Of a DNA stretch of 8,879 nt, positions 7,395 to 8,879 are shown in pieces. The notes under the pieces were generated by a model. The model made no database searches, was not told the origin of the DNA, and worked only from the letters and a program-made list of their open reading frames with translations. Both the position numbers and the translations under genes were made by a program. This stretch comes from Desulfovibrio sp. (lineage in GTDB: Bacteria > Desulfobacterota > Desulfovibrionia > Desulfovibrionales > Desulfovibrionaceae), in assembly GCA_020217165.1 (NCBI GenBank), contig JAIWOE010000153.1:1-8879 (forward strand), written 5' to 3'. Numbering within the stretch: the first letter of the stretch is position 1; every line of letters starts with the position of its first letter.

Positions 7395-7640
7395 ATGAGA
7401 ATACGAATTGAGAAATACATCCATGATACACAGTTGAAATTGTGGGGAGGGAGTTTTCATGAAGGGCTTGCAAGAACGAGTTACTGTTGCCCTGGATACA
7501 ATACCATTGCCGCATATCTAGAAAAAAAGCTTCCAGCCAAGGCGCGTAAGGCCGTGGAAGCACACATGGCATCATGCAAGGAATGTCGGTTTGATTTGAT
7601 TGACCTTCGCATGCTGCTCAAACACCTGCACGAAGACTGA
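7395..7640 (+). CDS. Small zf-HC2 / anti-sigma-type zinc-finger protein
   Basis: An 81-residue soluble protein whose second half fits the zf-HC2 (anti-sigma zinc-finger) fold: C31/C32, then 'IAAYLEKKLPAKARKAVEAH' and the H57-x3-C61-x2-C64 signature ('HMASCKEC'), followed by a helix to the C-terminus. Known zf-HC2 anti-sigma factors bind an ECF sigma factor, usually with a membrane segment and a sigma gene beside them; here neither is seen. The first 30 residues are not recognised. The start has an excellent AAAGGAGG (7381-7388) 6 bp ahead. The stop TGA (7638-7640) overlaps the flgD ribosome-binding site (AAAGGAG, 7640-7646), so the two genes are likely one transcript. Base composition is odd: about 46% GC by hand count, far below the neighbouring genes, with several A/T-ending codons. 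A regulatory role in hook or flagellar gene expression is an inference from position. Confidence 0.82.
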   Translation: MRIRIEKYIHDTQLKLWGGSFHEGLARTSYCCPGYNTIAAYLEKKLPAKARKAVEAHMASCKECRFDLIDLRMLLKHLHED

Positions 7641-7654
7641 AAGGAGCGTCCGCC

Positions 7655-8320
7655 ATGCTCATTGATTCCACATCCAGCACCTCGTTGTACTCGTCCTACA
7701 CCTCCTCCAGCACCAGCGAGCTTGGCAGCACGGACTTTCTGACGCTGCTCATTGCACAGCTGCAGTATCAGGATCCCCTCAATCCCATGGAAGATACGGA
7801 AATGCTCAGCGAGCTGGCCGCCTTTTCCAGCCTGGAGCAGCTCACGGCCATGAACGAGACCCTGGGCACCATGGCCTCCAGCCTCAACGCCTCCCTGGTC
7901 AACAGCGCCGTGAGCTTCATCGGCATGGATGTCTGGGCCGAAGGCGACAGCATCACCAAGGGTTCGGACGGCGTGAGCAGCATCACCTACACCCTTACCG
8001 ACACTGCCACCGCAGCCTCGGCCTACATCTACAACACCGCCGGCAAGCTGGTGGCCACCGTGGCCCTGACGGATCTGGACGCCGGAGAGCACAGCTTCAC
8101 CTGGGACGGCACCACCTCCAGCGGCGAGGAGGCCTCCGACGGCAGTTACACCGTGAGCATCCTGCGCCAGGACGAGGGCGGGGACTATTACGCCGTCTCC
8201 ACCCAGTGCCAGGGCCGGGTGGTGGGCCTGTCCAGCGAGAACGGCAGCACCGTGTTCGAGCTGGAAGACGGACGTACCGTGAACATCCTGGCCGTGAGCC
8301 AGGTGCGCGCCGCCACGTAA
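7655..8320 (+). CDS. flgD: Flagellar hook-cap assembly protein FlgD
   Basis: FlgD sits at the tip of the growing hook and lets hook subunits polymerise; it is exported by the flagellar type III system and is not part of the finished flagellum. The 221-residue protein has a Ser/Thr-rich disordered N-terminus (1-25), then the family signature 'DFLTLLIAQLQYQDPLNPME' (27-46), followed by 'LAAFSSLEQL'. The second half is all-beta, as expected for the FlgD Ig-like and tudor-like domains: 'AGEHSFTWDGT' and 'DGSYTVSILRQDE' match the FlgD Ig-like repeat, and the C-terminal 'GRVVGLSSENG...FELEDG' strands follow. Length is normal for the family. The start is set by AAAGGAG at 7640-7646. It lies 14 bp after the zinc-finger gene and 49 bp before flgE. 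Confidence 0.96.
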   Translation: MLIDSTSSTSLYSSYTSSSTSELGSTDFLTLLIAQLQYQDPLNPMEDTEMLSELAAFSSLEQLTAMNETLGTMASSLNASLVNSAVSFIGMDVWAEGDSITKGSDGVSSITYTLTDTATAASAYIYNTAGKLVATVALTDLDAGEHSFTWDGTTSSGEEASDGSYTVSILRQDEGGDYYAVSTQCQGRVVGLSSENGSTVFELEDGRTVNILAVSQVRAAT

Positions 8321-8369
8321 CGGGCGATCCCGTTCACTCCTATCCCGCATTCCTCGCAAGGAGCACTCC

Positions 8370-8879
8370 ATGAGCAGTCTTACCGGCGCCATGTACACCA
8401 GCATCACCGGCCTCACGGCCCACGGCCAGGCCATCTCCGTGGTAGGCAACAACCTGGCCAACGCCAATACCGTGGGCTTCAAGGCCTCCACCATTCAGTT
8501 CCAGGACCTGTTCTATTCCACCCTGAACACCGCCAACGGACCGGATCAGGTGGGCAACGGTGTGGCGGTGTCCACCATTTACAACGATTTTTCCCAGGGG
8601 TCCTTCGAGTCTTCTTCCTCGGTGACCGATGTGGCCATCTCCGGCAACGGGTACTTCATCGTGGAGGACCCCGCCACCGGTCGCAATTACTACACCCGCG
8701 CGGGAAACTTCACCTTTGATACCAGCGGCTACCTGGTCAATGCCCAGGGCCTGCGGGTGCAGGGGTGGGCCGTGGACAGCGCCACCACCACCGGCACCAC
8801 CGTGTCCACCGTGGGCGATCTGACGGACATCCAGATCGGCACCCTGCAGGCGCCCCCCAGCGCCACCAGCCTGGCCACC
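8370..8879 (+). CDS. flgE: Flagellar hook protein FlgE, 5' part
   Basis: The first 170 residues of FlgE, the subunit of the flagellar hook, cut by the right edge of the window with the frame still open. It begins 'MSSLTGAMYTSITGL' and has the rod/hook N-terminal signature 'NNLANANTVGFKAS', which forms the D0 coiled coil. The downstream 'ISGNGYFIV' and 'YTRAGNFTFDTSGYLVNAQG' blocks are typical of the FlgE/FlgF/FlgG family. FlgE is preferred over FlgF/FlgG because it directly follows flgD and because of the 'STIQFQDLFYSTL' block. The start is set by AAGGAG at 8358-8363, six bases ahead of the ATG. The 49-bp gap after flgD has no terminator, so both are probably in one operon. Confidence 0.95.
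   Translation, partial: MSSLTGAMYTSITGLTAHGQAISVVGNNLANANTVGFKASTIQFQDLFYSTLNTANGPDQVGNGVAVSTIYNDFSQGSFESSSSVTDVAISGNGYFIVEDPATGRNYYTRAGNFTFDTSGYLVNAQGLRVQGWAVDSATTTGTTVSTVGDLTDIQIGTLQAPPSATSLAT

Noticed and set aside
7459..7521. 20-residue mini-ORF with a GGGAGGGAG upstream
   Set aside because: Lies out of frame inside the zinc-finger gene, which has a better start and a real zinc-finger signature. Nothing else supports it.
1..8879. tRNA, rRNA, CRISPR, insertion sequence or phage traces
   Set aside because: No array of spaced repeats, no inverted-repeat-flanked transposase and no RNA-gene sequence seen on reading both strands.

Overview
The window reads as a piece of chromosome from a high-GC, Gram-negative, flagellated bacterium. 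The style of the hook genes and of the metal-efflux genes fits the sulfate-reducing Desulfovibrionales best; that placement is an inference from recalled family sequences, not from a search.

Left and centre (1-7174, + strand): a compact heavy-metal efflux operon of the copper/silver (Cus) type. In order it holds the 3' part of a TolC/CusC-like outer-membrane channel (cut by the left edge), a very long CusB-like periplasmic adaptor, a very long CusA-like RND pump, and a small secreted EF-hand protein with a His-rich tail. The first two genes overlap by 4 bp (ATGA), and the later gaps are 12 and 21 bp, so they should be co-transcribed. A strong intrinsic terminator (7212-7249) closes the operon. 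Together the adaptor, pump and channel would form a tripartite complex that moves Cu(I)/Ag(I) from the periplasm out of the cell. The three-methionine binding site of CusA is intact (M719, M769, M895). There is no CusF chaperone gene in the window. Metal-binding modules are instead fused to both ends of the adaptor, and the small His/Met-rich protein follows the pump.

Middle (7175-7394): a 220-bp non-coding junction holding the terminator and, presumably, the promoter of the next operon.

Right (7395-8879, + strand): a flagellar hook operon. It opens with an 81-residue zinc-finger (zf-HC2 / anti-sigma-type) protein of much lower GC than its surroundings (about 46% by hand count), followed by flgD (hook-cap scaffold) and the start of flgE (hook protein, cut by the right edge).

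The most unusual points are: the pump is about 245 residues longer than E. coli CusA, with extra membrane segments and a periplasmic insertion; its proton-relay residues differ from those of E. coli CusA; the adaptor carries a metal-binding N-terminus and a possibly duplicated DUF3347-like C-terminus; and a solitary low-GC zinc-finger gene heads the hook operon. I saw no wholly new system, no CRISPR array, no tRNA or rRNA, and no mobile element.
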